A DNA stretch of 64,000 bases from [Eubacterium] cellulosolvens LD2006 (GTDB taxonomy: Bacteria; Bacillota; Clostridia; Lachnospirales; Lachnospiraceae). Each line of letters begins with the position of its first letter. Positions within the stretch are counted from its first letter, which is position 1. The notes under the pieces were generated by a model, which did no database searches, was not told the DNA's origin, and was given only the letters and a program-made list of their open reading frames with translations. Below, in pieces: positions 41,477 to 51,141 of this stretch. The stretch is from contig NZ_JHXY01000018.1 in the NCBI RefSeq assembly GCF_000621585.1, forward strand, positions 1 through 64,000. Reading direction: 5' to 3'. Made by a program: the position numbers and the translations under genes.

Positions 41477-44137
41477 ATGCTGTGTTGTATGGGGCTTTTC
41501 TGGGTAAATGATTATTTGGAAAGTGCTAGATATAAGGTGAATACTGTGGGGGAAGATGTATTTAATGTACTCATAACTGAATATGGTTACGAAGCGGATG
41601 TTGTGAATGAATTGGTACTTTCGAAGGATCAAAAGGCTCTTTTTGACCTTTTCCAAAAGGATAGAAGACGTTTTTTGTATGAGTTGGCTTTTACAGATAT
41701 AATAAAAGCTTCCGCTTCGCTGGAATTCCTCAAATACTTATCGGGGAGGTTTTTGCATCGTGTGATTGAGTCGGAAGGAATCAACTTCAGTGAAATCACT
41801 GTGGAACCCATAAAACCGTATGAAATTGATGAATTATTACCCTACGTTCCGTTTATTGCAGGAAAAGAATATGTAACGGATCAGTGGATTAAAAAACAGT
41901 CTGAAATCTTTTATGAGTACTATGTGAAGGAGGCTACGGCCTTTGCGGGAACACAGAGGGAATTTCTTGTGGAAAAGGGGATCAATATAACCATACCTTC
42001 AAGAATATACTTCCACCTGGTTGAAAATAAGGAAAAAGATAAGTATCCTTTTGCGTTCCTTGCTTCCTACACCGCGTCTCGAGGAGGTCGAATTGTACAT
42101 TTTCCTTTGAAAAATGCGATTGAGGAATTTAGGAGCAATAAAGACGAATTAAACAGATTGATTGCAGGTATAACACTGGCTTCGAAGGAAAGTGTTTTTG
42201 CAGCAAGATATGTGGAAAGCGGAGATATCTATTTTCCGATAAAGATGGGCGAAAAAGAGGCTTATGCTTTTTTGAAGGAAGTTCCGATTTTTGAAAAATG
42301 CGGTATCGTATGCCGGATTCCTAAATGGTATACGGAAACAAAATCTACCGTATTAGTGGATTTTAGTGAAAAGGAATTATTTACCCTAAGATATCTATGT
42401 AAGAATAGAATAAATAGGTTTACGCCCAAACTTATCTATCATGGTGTTGAGCTTACAGTAGATGAAGCAAGACGTTTTCTTCAAAGAAATGAAGGTCTTG
42501 AGATTATTAAAGGAAGGTGGATTGAAAACAATCATAAGGATCTTGAGCAGCTTCTAAAAGAATACGAGGACTTAGCGGCTGACGGGACAACGCTCCTTGA
42601 AATATTAAAAACCAAGGCGGGGATTGGAAAAGTGCCTGGTAATACTATCCCAAATGTAGAGTTTTCGAGAAATGATTGGTTAGATTTCTTATTATCAAGA
42701 GCGTATGAGGAAGTAACCGGAGATTTCGCCAAAAACCGACTGGATAGTATTCTTAGACCATACCAAAAAGATGCTTTTTCATGGTTATGGGGAATGGCAA
42801 GACTTGGATTTGGAGCGTGCCTTGCGGATGATATGGGGTTGGGAAAGACAATAGAAGTATTGTCTTTTCTTTCAAAATTCAAAGATGAGAATCCAGAAGG
42901 TCATGTACTTATTATAGTTCCGGCTACGCTTATTGCTAACTGGAAGTCTGAAGTTGATAAGTTTACGCCGGATATAGATGTTTTTGTTTTAAGGGGAAAT
43001 AATGCACCCGGATCAGATGAATATGGTGGCTTCATAACTATTGCGACATACCAGACTGCAACGAGATCTGAGTATATTTCCCAAGTGAAATGGGATGTTG
43101 TTATCTTGGATGAGGCGCAGGCGATAAAGAATTACTATACATCGCAAGCAAGGAAAGTAAAGAGTCTCGAATCGGATATTCGAATTGCAATGACTGGTAC
43201 ACCGATAGAGAATAATGTTTTGGAGTTGTGGTCTATATTTGATTTCCTTAATCCGGGATTGTTAGGAAGTCGAGAAGAGTTTAAGACTATGTACATGCAA
43301 GAGAATGCACATAGAAGGATAAAAAGCCTTATTCAGCCATTTGTTTTAAGAAGAGTAAAGACAGACAAAAACATTATTTCTGATCTGCCCCAAAAGAATG
43401 AGATAGATGTTTCAATAAATCTGACCAAAGAGCAGATTGTATTATATCGGAAAGCTGTAGAGGACATGAATGCAGCTATTGCAAAGACAAAGAGTAAGCA
43501 GGAAGAGCAAATAATTGTTCTTTCCTCTGTAATGAAATTAAAGCAAATATGCAATCATCCGAGTCAGTATTATGGACGTGAGGATTATGAACCTGAAGTG
43601 AGCGGGAAATTTATTGCTTTAAGAGATATTTGTGAAACCATTTATGATAAGCGCGAAAAAGTATTGGTGTTTACTCAGTTCAAGGAGATAATACCGGCGC
43701 TCGATGAGTTGTTAAAGGCTGTTTTTAAGAAAAAAGGAGCCACCATCGACGGCGATACCTCGATGAAAAGGCGAGAAGAATATGTAAATGCATTCCAGGA
43801 TGGAGAGTATCCATATATGATTTTATCACTAAAGACGGCTGGCGTAGGACTAAACTTAACTGCAGCAACTAACGTGATCCATTTTGACAGGTGGTGGAAT
43901 CCAGCAGTAGAGAATCAGGCTACTGACAGAACTTATCGTATCGGACAGAAACACAATGTTAATGTGTTCAAATTCATATCAGCGAATACCATAGAGGAAG
44001 TCATTGATTGTATGCTTAAGGATAAGCAGTCTGTAGCGGATATGTATGTGAATGATATTGACACGAATGTTCTTTTGAAACTTTCCCCAGACGAGTTGAA
44101 GAAAGCAGTAGCATATGGAGGTGATGAAGGTGAGTAA
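41477..44137 (+). CDS. SNF2-family DEAQ-box ATPase
   Basis: The 886-residue protein has an unassigned N-terminal half (1-400) of the kind found on bacterial SNF2 proteins paired with SWIM partners. Its ATPase motor contains motif I DDMGLGKT (about 450-457), motif II LDEAQ (about 543-547), motif III MTGTPIENN and motif V/VI FDRWWNPAVENQATDR and YRIGQ (about 804-825). All seem functional. SNF2 motors move along double-stranded DNA or strip proteins from it. The start is uncertain: no good ribosome site precedes 41477, and 41489 is an alternative. The next gene overlaps by eight bases. Confidence 0.92.
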   Translation: MLCCMGLFWVNDYLESARYKVNTVGEDVFNVLITEYGYEADVVNELVLSKDQKALFDLFQKDRRRFLYELAFTDIIKASASLEFLKYLSGRFLHRVIESEGINFSEITVEPIKPYEIDELLPYVPFIAGKEYVTDQWIKKQSEIFYEYYVKEATAFAGTQREFLVEKGINITIPSRIYFHLVENKEKDKYPFAFLASYTASRGGRIVHFPLKNAIEEFRSNKDELNRLIAGITLASKESVFAARYVESGDIYFPIKMGEKEAYAFLKEVPIFEKCGIVCRIPKWYTETKSTVLVDFSEKELFTLRYLCKNRINRFTPKLIYHGVELTVDEARRFLQRNEGLEIIKGRWIENNHKDLEQLLKEYEDLAADGTTLLEILKTKAGIGKVPGNTIPNVEFSRNDWLDFLLSRAYEEVTGDFAKNRLDSILRPYQKDAFSWLWGMARLGFGACLADDMGLGKTIEVLSFLSKFKDENPEGHVLIIVPATLIANWKSEVDKFTPDIDVFVLRGNNAPGSDEYGGFITIATYQTATRSEYISQVKWDVVILDEAQAIKNYYTSQARKVKSLESDIRIAMTGTPIENNVLELWSIFDFLNPGLLGSREEFKTMYMQENAHRRIKSLIQPFVLRRVKTDKNIISDLPQKNEIDVSINLTKEQIVLYRKAVEDMNAAIAKTKSKQEEQIIVLSSVMKLKQICNHPSQYYGREDYEPEVSGKFIALRDICETIYDKREKVLVFTQFKEIIPALDELLKAVFKKKGATIDGDTSMKRREEYVNAFQDGEYPYMILSLKTAGVGLNLTAATNVIHFDRWWNPAVENQATDRTYRIGQKHNVNVFKFISANTIEEVIDCMLKDKQSVADMYVNDIDTNVLLKLSPDELKKAVAYGGDEGE

Positions 44138-45278
44138 ATACCTTGTTCGTTTATCTACTAAGACTATCTCGAATGAATGGTGGGGGCAACAGTGGTGCCA
44201 GAATATATCGAGATATGCTGATTATATGAATCGTTTGGAGCGTGGAAGAACATATATCAGAAAGGGAGCCGTTCAAGAGATAGAAATAGATGGAGGACAT
44301 ATAAAAGCAAACGTGATTGGCACAAGACCATTGCCATATAGCGTTGACATTCATATAAGACCGGCTGACGAAGATCTTATCAATAAATCTATAGATAAAA
44401 TTAAAGATATTGAGCAATTAAAAAATGGTACTGTTCCAGATAATTGCAGAGATTTTTTTTCGGTAGAAAAAGGATTATTTCCTTCAGCTAAGGAAATAGA
44501 TTTTACCTGTAGTTGTCCGGATAATGCTGCTTTATGTAAGCATATTATCGCTGTGTTATATTCAATAGGCAGCATTCTTGATCAGGAACCGTTGCTTCTT
44601 TTCCAATTACGTGGAATAGATGTTGAAAAGTATCTTGATAAACGTTTGGTGTCGATAACCAACGAGATTTTGGTAGATATTCATAATCATAAGGATGAAG
44701 ACAGGGTAATAGATGATAGTCTTATTTCATCCCTGTTTGGAATTGAGATAGAGACAGAAATCAAGGATGGTTGTGAGGTTGATCAGAAGGTCAATACTGA
44801 CATCAAAAGTGATGATGTTAGGATAATTGAATTAAGACCGAAACCAAAGAAAAAAGAACGTTCTATACCGAAAGTAAAACCAAAGAAAAATCCGATAGAA
44901 GGATATGTAATTCGTCAGTATGACAAAGATGGGAAATTTCTACGGGAATACAAGACCTTCGAAGAAGTGGAACATGCAACTGATATAGGAGCCTTTAATA
45001 TTAAACGTGCGATAACGGGAATCAAAATGACCGCAGGCGGTTATCAGTGGAGGAAAGAAACTGAAAACAGTTCCATTGGAGATATAGAGCCTATCCAACG
45101 TGTTTACACAAGAGAAGCACGACCTGTAGCGTCATACAATGATGCCGGATTATTAGTGGCTCAGTATAGTTCAATTAAAGATGCAGAAAGAAATACCGGT
45201 GTAAGTTCAAAAAGTATTAGAGATGCTGCAAAAGGAGTCCAGAAACATGCGGGGGGCTTTGTTTGGAGATACTTGTAA
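44130..45278 (+). CDS. SWIM zinc-finger protein with NUMOD-like C-terminal repeats
   Basis: The 382-residue protein has a SWIM finger (FTCSCPDNAALCKH, about 125-138) that binds DNA or protein, the standard partner of bacterial SNF2 ATPases. After a Lys/Pro linker (about 240-260), two copies of a NUMOD1-like helix-turn-helix unit follow: about 265-310 (YDKDGKFLREYKTFEEVEHA) and 335-382 (YNDAGLLVAQYSSIKDAERN). NUMOD units are normally DNA-binding parts of homing endonucleases, so this fusion is unusual. I chose GTG 44130 because GGAGG lies eight bases before it and no site fits ATG 44115. It overlaps the SNF2 stop codon. Confidence 0.85.
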   Translation: MSKYLVRLSTKTISNEWWGQQWCQNISRYADYMNRLERGRTYIRKGAVQEIEIDGGHIKANVIGTRPLPYSVDIHIRPADEDLINKSIDKIKDIEQLKNGTVPDNCRDFFSVEKGLFPSAKEIDFTCSCPDNAALCKHIIAVLYSIGSILDQEPLLLFQLRGIDVEKYLDKRLVSITNEILVDIHNHKDEDRVIDDSLISSLFGIEIETEIKDGCEVDQKVNTDIKSDDVRIIELRPKPKKKERSIPKVKPKKNPIEGYVIRQYDKDGKFLREYKTFEEVEHATDIGAFNIKRAITGIKMTAGGYQWRKETENSSIGDIEPIQRVYTREARPVASYNDAGLLVAQYSSIKDAERNTGVSSKSIRDAAKGVQKHAGGFVWRYL

Positions 45279-45451
45279 CGTTTTACAGAACCTGCTGACA
45301 TGTACCTTGAGGTATTCGAAGTGTGTGTGCGTGAATCTGCGTTGCAGGAAACGATAATGTGATGAGTAACTGAAGGCGTGGTTACATAATATCGTTGAAG
45401 CGGATGCTGCTGAAGTTGAGTGGTTAATTAGGTTGGGGGAATTTATTAAAA

Positions 45452-48400
45452 ATGATTGCAGGGCTGATTTCTTCCATATTGGCAAGTTTTATTTATGAAA
45501 TTACTAAAGACAATATTACAAATTGGATTGAGAAACGGCAGCAAAAGCGGTTTTTTAAAGAAACTAGGAAATGTATAGATGAGTTTTGTAGGAAGAATAA
45601 GTCTAATACTTATCTTGATACAAGCGCATTCGAATATTTTATTCGAAACACGCGGTTTGTGAAAAAGATAGTTGAGCGAGCCATTGCTACAAAATTGGAT
45701 GAAAGCAAAACTCAATTTGTTATAGAACAAATAGAAATTGCTCGAGATATTGCGAATAGAGAAGGAATTATATTTTCAAATAACGAAGAGCAGATCATTA
45801 AAGAATTGTTTGTTATTATTGATGATAGGGTGGGAGATTATTACAGAAATAGTCTCTCACCTGAACAACGCTTCATAATGACAATGAATTTAGAAAATCT
45901 TTCAAAGTTACATGATACAGTGGAGAATTTTCAATGTACGAGTCAGGCAAATGATAGACAAATACTAGAGGGTATTGATGAAATCAAAAGCGGGATAAAA
46001 ATAAGTGATACAAAGGCGTCTATCATAGCAGAATTGTTTGCTAAGGAAATATGTAATGGAAGATTCAAAGAGTTTGATGATTTGGCAACTGCAATAAAGG
46101 ATAGATCTGAGGATTTGGCTATTTATCATAATTGCCTAACAGACATCATGTATTCAGAGGATTGTGCGGAAGCTGTGAAGAAACTTAAGGATATACAGAG
46201 TCTTCTGGTTAGAGATAGCGCAATCAGAATTGCTTTGCCGATTTTACTTTTTAGAAGAGAGAATTTTGACTCACTACTTGACATTGTTGATTCTAGGTCG
46301 CTTAGAGAAATTATTGAGTGCCTCGTAAAAAACGAATATGATGGGATAATCACGGAGACGGTTTCTTGTGAAAAGGGATTGGAAATCCATAGTTTTACTA
46401 TAAACAAGAAACTGTTAGTTGAAGAAGAGTGGCTGACAAAGCAAGTGGTTGTAATGCTGCTGTTTGATAAAAAAATACGTAATATATATAATTCTCTAGA
46501 ATTGGGGAAAGATAATGAAACATGGTTGACTGAGATCTTAATGGCAGATAGAAAAGTTGAAAAACATGTTGGTGAATATGTCTTCAAAGACAATGAGGTC
46601 GGTCTATCTGAATTGTTAGATGTACTGCAAGAGAAAAAAAGTATTTATGATCGTTTATGTGGCTGTATTCGTGCTTTCTACTATTCTGTTCTTGTAAAGA
46701 TAAATCTTGTATTAAATAAGATCGAGGATGCTGATAGACTTATTCCTGAAGAACTGAAGAATTATCGTCCACTGTCAGATTATATTTTGGCTGTGAAAAT
46801 TGAAAAAAATGAAATAGATATAGCGGATTTGTGTGAGTATGCAATAAAGAACGACTCATATTGGTTAATCCGGAATTATTTTGCCGTGAAGAAGAATGCG
46901 CAGGAATTGATTTCATTTTGTAGGAATCATGAAGAACTGTTTGAAAAAGATGCAGCTCTCTTCTTTATGTATATAGGGGCACTAAAGGTTTCGGGGCTAT
47001 ATGACGAACGAAAGACACAACTAGAGAAGCTTTCTGGCAAATTTGACTTCGTATATGAATACTGGAATGAGATATTGGATATCGATCCATCCGAGCAAAG
47101 ACAAAAGAGTTTTGTTGCGGCATGTCGAGATGGCAAAATGAGAGGAATATTTGCTAGTTCTGAATATCTTATAATTGAAAGATTACTCAATCTTAATGAG
47201 TATGAAATTGCAGGAGTATATATTAATAAACATGAAAAGGTTGGCAATATTGATTTTAGAATAAAAAAATATAAAGCTATTATTCTTCAAGAAGAAAAGA
47301 ATGATATTGAAGCTCTAAAGTGGTATAAAGCTTCTTTTTTAGAAAATCAAAGGGATGTGTACGTAATAGATTCGTTGCTAACACTATCCTTGATGAATAA
47401 TAGAACTGTTGATAAAGCCGTAATTGATGCTGCAATAGATGCTGACACATCAAGGCTTCACATGTTAGTTGCAGCGTATAACCTATTGGAGGGGAATATA
47501 TCCGAAGCAAGAAATGAAAACATTAGAGCAATATTGATGTCTGAAGGAAACAATAATCCAGCACTTGGGCAGTTTCTTGCTATAAGAATGAGATCCGAGC
47601 GAACGGATGACACGAAGATAAATGTTATCAAAGGTGGGACGGCAGCTTGTTGTAAAAACGAAGCTGGGGAACAATGTTGGTTATGTGTATATGAAAATAA
47701 TATTTTGCCAAAATCTCCTTATAATTGGAATGGAGACTATCACGTATTTAAAGACGATGCTGCAGGGTTAGGCTTTTTAAGAAAAACTAAGGGAAAGCAT
47801 GTCGTAATTGGCACAGAAGATTTTGAGGTGATTGACATCATCCCTATCGACGCATATTTCTTTAGGATATGTACCTCAAAAATGACACAGAACGGTTTGG
47901 CTAGAGAGATATGTCTTCCTTCAAAGGATGGAAAGCTTGATATATCTACTTTTCATGAGTGGCTTGTTAAAAATACGCCGGATGAAAAGCCCGCTCTAGA
48001 TTGCCTAGAACAATATAATAACATTCGAGAAGTTCCTATGCCTTTATTCGTATGTAAGAATTATACGGGACTATCATATCTGCAGTTTGTGGACATGATT
48101 CTATCATCCCCAGCCTTTTTTATTCGGGAAGCATTCCAGACATCAAAACAAGCTAGAAAATATATTATTACATTTTCGGCACTTGTGGCTTTGTTCAAAG
48201 TAGGAATACCTGTGGAAGATATTGTTAAAGCAGGTGGAACTATTATGGAATCTACTATGAGACAGGTGGAATCTGATGTGTCGGAGATTATTAAAGAATA
48301 TGACAGAGATACAGTGGCATATTTCGGAGTAATTGATAAAAAACCTTTCTTGAATCAGGTTGACGATTTAGGAAAGGAGTACTGGCTTAAGGAGGCAGGC

Positions 48401-49111
48401 TTATTAAAGCGGTTCTGTGAGGCTATTCCGATCGTAAAAAGTGAGAACGATCTTACTGGATCATTTTTCGGCGAATTTGATAGTAAAGTACTTCTGGGGA
48501 TTTGTGATTATGATGCTATTTCTTTTGTTACACAGAATGATGAATATTCACTAGTGACAATAGAAGCAATGATTTATTCTATTGCATCGAATGACGCAGT
48601 TCAGCTGAAAGTGACATCTATCCCAGACTGGCTAGTTAATATGGGGGTAGATGCTATCGATTTATTATCATACGTCAAGAAACTTATGGATCAAGGGTGT
48701 CTAACGTCAATAACGAAAGATGTACTAAAACATCTTTCCAAAACAGTCAAGAATGGGGATGAAATTACAAAGAAAAACATATATTCTGAGTTCGACGAAA
48801 TGCTTTCGTCAATTGATAGCTATCCGGAAAAGCATAAAACGGTTGCAATTCAAGCGCTATCGGAAGTGGTGACTTCGTTTGGAGGCGATGCAACGAATCT
48901 TGATAAAAGAATACTTCGTATCCTTATGCATAATATATTGTTTTTGAGAAAGCAGAGAATAGAGCCATTCATTGACGAAAATGGGTATCTGTCACTAGCT
49001 TTAGTTAATACTATTTCTGATGAGCAGATAACAGAGTGCATATTACGGAGTCAAACGGCCGATTTTACGCAGCCAAACGGTCCAATTCCGTTAATGAACG
49101 GTCGTAAGTAA
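45452..49111 (+). CDS. Large membrane-anchored protein with helical repeats, GreA/B-C-like and PIN-like regions
   Basis: The 1219-residue protein starts with a hydrophobic anchor (IAGLISSILASFIY). Residues about 60-480 are helical and unassigned; about 480-715 look like TPR-type repeats. Residues about 720-815 (KTKGKHVVIGTEDFEVIDI) resemble the GreA/GreB C-terminal domain. About 900-1065 resemble a PIN nuclease (YIITFSALVALFKVGI, then CDYDAISF), though the first PIN aspartate is not evident. This order matches what I recall as TPR-GreAB-C-PIN effectors in conflict systems. It would be the RNase effector here. The gene is AT-rich. Function is inferred, with moderate confidence in the domain calls. 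Confidence 0.6.
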   Translation: MIAGLISSILASFIYEITKDNITNWIEKRQQKRFFKETRKCIDEFCRKNKSNTYLDTSAFEYFIRNTRFVKKIVERAIATKLDESKTQFVIEQIEIARDIANREGIIFSNNEEQIIKELFVIIDDRVGDYYRNSLSPEQRFIMTMNLENLSKLHDTVENFQCTSQANDRQILEGIDEIKSGIKISDTKASIIAELFAKEICNGRFKEFDDLATAIKDRSEDLAIYHNCLTDIMYSEDCAEAVKKLKDIQSLLVRDSAIRIALPILLFRRENFDSLLDIVDSRSLREIIECLVKNEYDGIITETVSCEKGLEIHSFTINKKLLVEEEWLTKQVVVMLLFDKKIRNIYNSLELGKDNETWLTEILMADRKVEKHVGEYVFKDNEVGLSELLDVLQEKKSIYDRLCGCIRAFYYSVLVKINLVLNKIEDADRLIPEELKNYRPLSDYILAVKIEKNEIDIADLCEYAIKNDSYWLIRNYFAVKKNAQELISFCRNHEELFEKDAALFFMYIGALKVSGLYDERKTQLEKLSGKFDFVYEYWNEILDIDPSEQRQKSFVAACRDGKMRGIFASSEYLIIERLLNLNEYEIAGVYINKHEKVGNIDFRIKKYKAIILQEEKNDIEALKWYKASFLENQRDVYVIDSLLTLSLMNNRTVDKAVIDAAIDADTSRLHMLVAAYNLLEGNISEARNENIRAILMSEGNNNPALGQFLAIRMRSERTDDTKINVIKGGTAACCKNEAGEQCWLCVYENNILPKSPYNWNGDYHVFKDDAAGLGFLRKTKGKHVVIGTEDFEVIDIIPIDAYFFRICTSKMTQNGLAREICLPSKDGKLDISTFHEWLVKNTPDEKPALDCLEQYNNIREVPMPLFVCKNYTGLSYLQFVDMILSSPAFFIREAFQTSKQARKYIITFSALVALFKVGIPVEDIVKAGGTIMESTMRQVESDVSEIIKEYDRDTVAYFGVIDKKPFLNQVDDLGKEYWLKEAGLLKRFCEAIPIVKSENDLTGSFFGEFDSKVLLGICDYDAISFVTQNDEYSLVTIEAMIYSIASNDAVQLKVTSIPDWLVNMGVDAIDLLSYVKKLMDQGCLTSITKDVLKHLSKTVKNGDEITKKNIYSEFDEMLSSIDSYPEKHKTVAIQALSEVVTSFGGDATNLDKRILRILMHNILFLRKQRIEPFIDENGYLSLALVNTISDEQITECILRSQTADFTQPNGPIPLMNGRK

Positions 49112-49489
49112 CCAGCAAACCACTTATGCCGCGAAAGGTACTTTACATGAGTAGCACATGATAGGCTTCTGCCTCTGGCAAACCGCCTCCAAGGCCTGTT
49201 TGCCGCTTTGCCAGACCATCATGTGCGATGGAGGCTCATATCAAGTGCATCGTGGAATAATTGGTTTGCGTAATCGGCTGATATGTATCGGAAATCGGCC
49301 GTTGGAAAACGGAATGGTGGCCGCTGGACGCCCGAAAATGCAAACAGAGTTAAAGGGCGAATAAGCAGTCTTGTAAAGTACTATTGATAGGAACGAGTCA
49401 AACAATCATAAGTAGTTTTTTTTGCTGAAAGATGGTTGATATGTGGATTTTCTATATGGGGAGACAAAGGGAGAAGGTGTGGTGAACAA
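49112..49489. other. Intergenic region with a long hairpin
   Basis: It contains the inverted repeat at 49154-49226 and a 68-codon frame through it that is probably not a gene. The rest is AT-rich leader for the SAP protein gene. Confidence 0.5.
49154..49226. repeat. Long nested inverted repeat, possible small RNA
   Basis: GCACATGAT (49154-49162) pairs perfectly with ATCATGTGC (49218-49226). Inside, CTGGCAAA pairs with TTTGCCAG (or TTTGCC). The sequence folds into a long imperfect hairpin of about 70 bases. Confidence 0.6.
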
Positions 49490-50542
49490 ATGAGCTTATT
49501 GAATTTGTTTCGTAGGCAAAATATAAAAAAGAATAATGTACAGCAACAAAACTATTACCATGAAAACAATGCACAACAAAACGTGGTTGTTAATCCGAAT
49601 GTAGAGATAGCATTTAAGGAACCGACGTTAAGAGAGCTTGAACAGCAGGCCAGTGAAGAGGCTGAAGAGATTGCAAAGGTTGATGCAAGCTGTAGGAAGA
49701 GTGAACATGGATTAACAGTCTCGCAGATTCTTCTTTTAGACTATTGCAAGAAGGGAAAGTATCCGCATCCTGAAGGAGGATATCAGCGCTTTTGGTGGTT
49801 CGATTATGGTGTAAGGAATGTAGGAGACGCGCTAAAAAATTTGGAGGCAGAAGGTTTTATTAGATTCGCTACGCCAAAGGAATTGTTGCCGACACTTAAA
49901 CTCGATGAATTGAAGAGGATTCTGTCTGAATTGAAGTTGCCTGTTACGGGAAAGAAGGCTGATCTTGTAAACCGTATTTCTGAGCAGGCAAATGATGTGA
50001 TGCTGAGTAAGTATATTCATTCGAACAAATACGTGCTTACTGAACTGGGAGAAATTGAAGTGGCAGCAAATTCGTATATTCCGTATTGCCATTCTCACAA
50101 ATATCCAGAGGCTACCATCTGGGACGTAAATAAGAATGCTGATTTAAAACATTGGCGTGATTATATTTGGGGAAGATTCAATCAATGTTCTATGGAGTAT
50201 GCGGATAACGGACAATGGGGGTTGTATCGGAATACAAGGCTTTCCATGGCGGAGTTTTTATATGATGAAGCGAGATATGTAGATTCATTTGCGTTGTATG
50301 CGGAAGTGTGCTTTTATGACGTGAATGGTAAGGATTGTTATGTTGATTACGATGATCCTTCAGATTTATTGCTGGAGGGAATACTGTCTAGAATGAAAAA
50401 GACAGCAGTCAAATCTGGACTGAGTGAAGATCAACAAAAAAAGATTATAAGTGAGATAACAGAGGATATGTATCCTATTAAACGTAGAGTCCCCAAGGAT
50501 GACCTTCCAGATTTGATTATGGAAAAAATGCATTGGTTATAG
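49490..50542 (+). CDS. SAP-domain protein
   Basis: The 350-residue protein has an Asn/Gln-rich N-terminal tail (about 10-45), a helical region and a SAP motif at about 127-160 (LKLDELKRILSELKLPVTG, then KADLVNRI). SAP motifs bind AT-rich DNA. The C-terminal half (about 190-350) contains RLSMAEFLYDEARYVDSFAL and is unassigned. No nuclease motif is evident. The ATG at 49490 starts just before the MSLLNLF sequence and follows AAGGTG. It follows the SNF2/SWIM/PIN genes on the same strand and may be their DNA-binding accessory, but the 380-base gap leaves that open. Confidence 0.75.
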   Translation: MSLLNLFRRQNIKKNNVQQQNYYHENNAQQNVVVNPNVEIAFKEPTLRELEQQASEEAEEIAKVDASCRKSEHGLTVSQILLLDYCKKGKYPHPEGGYQRFWWFDYGVRNVGDALKNLEAEGFIRFATPKELLPTLKLDELKRILSELKLPVTGKKADLVNRISEQANDVMLSKYIHSNKYVLTELGEIEVAANSYIPYCHSHKYPEATIWDVNKNADLKHWRDYIWGRFNQCSMEYADNGQWGLYRNTRLSMAEFLYDEARYVDSFALYAEVCFYDVNGKDCYVDYDDPSDLLLEGILSRMKKTAVKSGLSEDQQKKIISEITEDMYPIKRRVPKDDLPDLIMEKMHWL

Positions 50543-50567
50543 ATTGCGACTGACAATCTGGTTATAG

Positions 50568-50591
50568 TCTGGTTAACTGGTACCATGAAGA
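50568..50591 (+). repeat. 24-bp dispersed repeat, copy 1
   Basis: TCTGGTTAACTGGTACCATG plus AAGA. It occurs again at 52679-52702 with one change, and more loosely at 56499-56522. It lies directly before the DndA-like remnant. Confidence 0.7.
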
Positions 50592-50618
50592 ACTGGGGGA
50601 TGATAAACAAACTATAAA

Positions 50619-51107
50619 CTTCCTCCTGTGAAAAACGTTTGTTTCGGAGGTCAGCAGGAACATGGCATCCGCCCGGGAACAACTCCGGTTGCATTAGTAG
50701 CCGGAATGGGTAAAGCATGCTAAATAGCGTTGTTGGAACATAAAGAGGAATCCAAGAAGAATAAACAAATTAAACAAGAGCTATTGAGAATCCTTGAGGA
50801 AGAAGAGATCGCATACTCATTGAATGGAGATCAATCCTATTGCGTAGACAGTGCAATGAACATCTGCTTTAAAGGTGTTTCTTCCGAAGCGTTGATGATT
50901 TCTACAAAGCAGTATTGTGCAATTTCAAACGGATCCGCTTGTACTTTAAAGAGTTACGCCCCGAGCTATGTATTGACAGCAATGGGAACTCCCATTGAAA
51001 AGATCAAGAGCTCCGTTCGTATTAGCTGGGGATCAGGAATATCCAAAGAAACGATTGTTCGGAGTTTTAAAGAAATGATTACAATTGCAAAAGGTTTGGC
51101 ATTATAA
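50619..51107 (+). pseudogene. C-terminal remnant of a DndA/IscS-type cysteine desulfurase
   Basis: The frame reads VCFGGQQEHGIRPGTTPVAL, then an in-frame TAA (50718-50720), then continues IALLEHKEES through ISNGSACTLKSYAPSYVLTA and VRISWG to the stop at 51107. These are the last 160 residues of a class V aminotransferase-fold desulfurase. The GSACTxKSYxPSYVL motif is typical of DndA, which supplies sulfur for DNA phosphorothioation. The PLP lysine and N-terminal half are missing. No other dnd gene is present. Confidence 0.78.
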
Positions 51108-51141
51108 GAACCAACGCAATTATTATGGTAAAGGAGAAAAA

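Noticed and set aside
49158-49364. 68-codon open frame between the PIN-like and SAP genes
   Set aside because: It runs through a hairpin with poor codon use and no ribosome site; likely chance.
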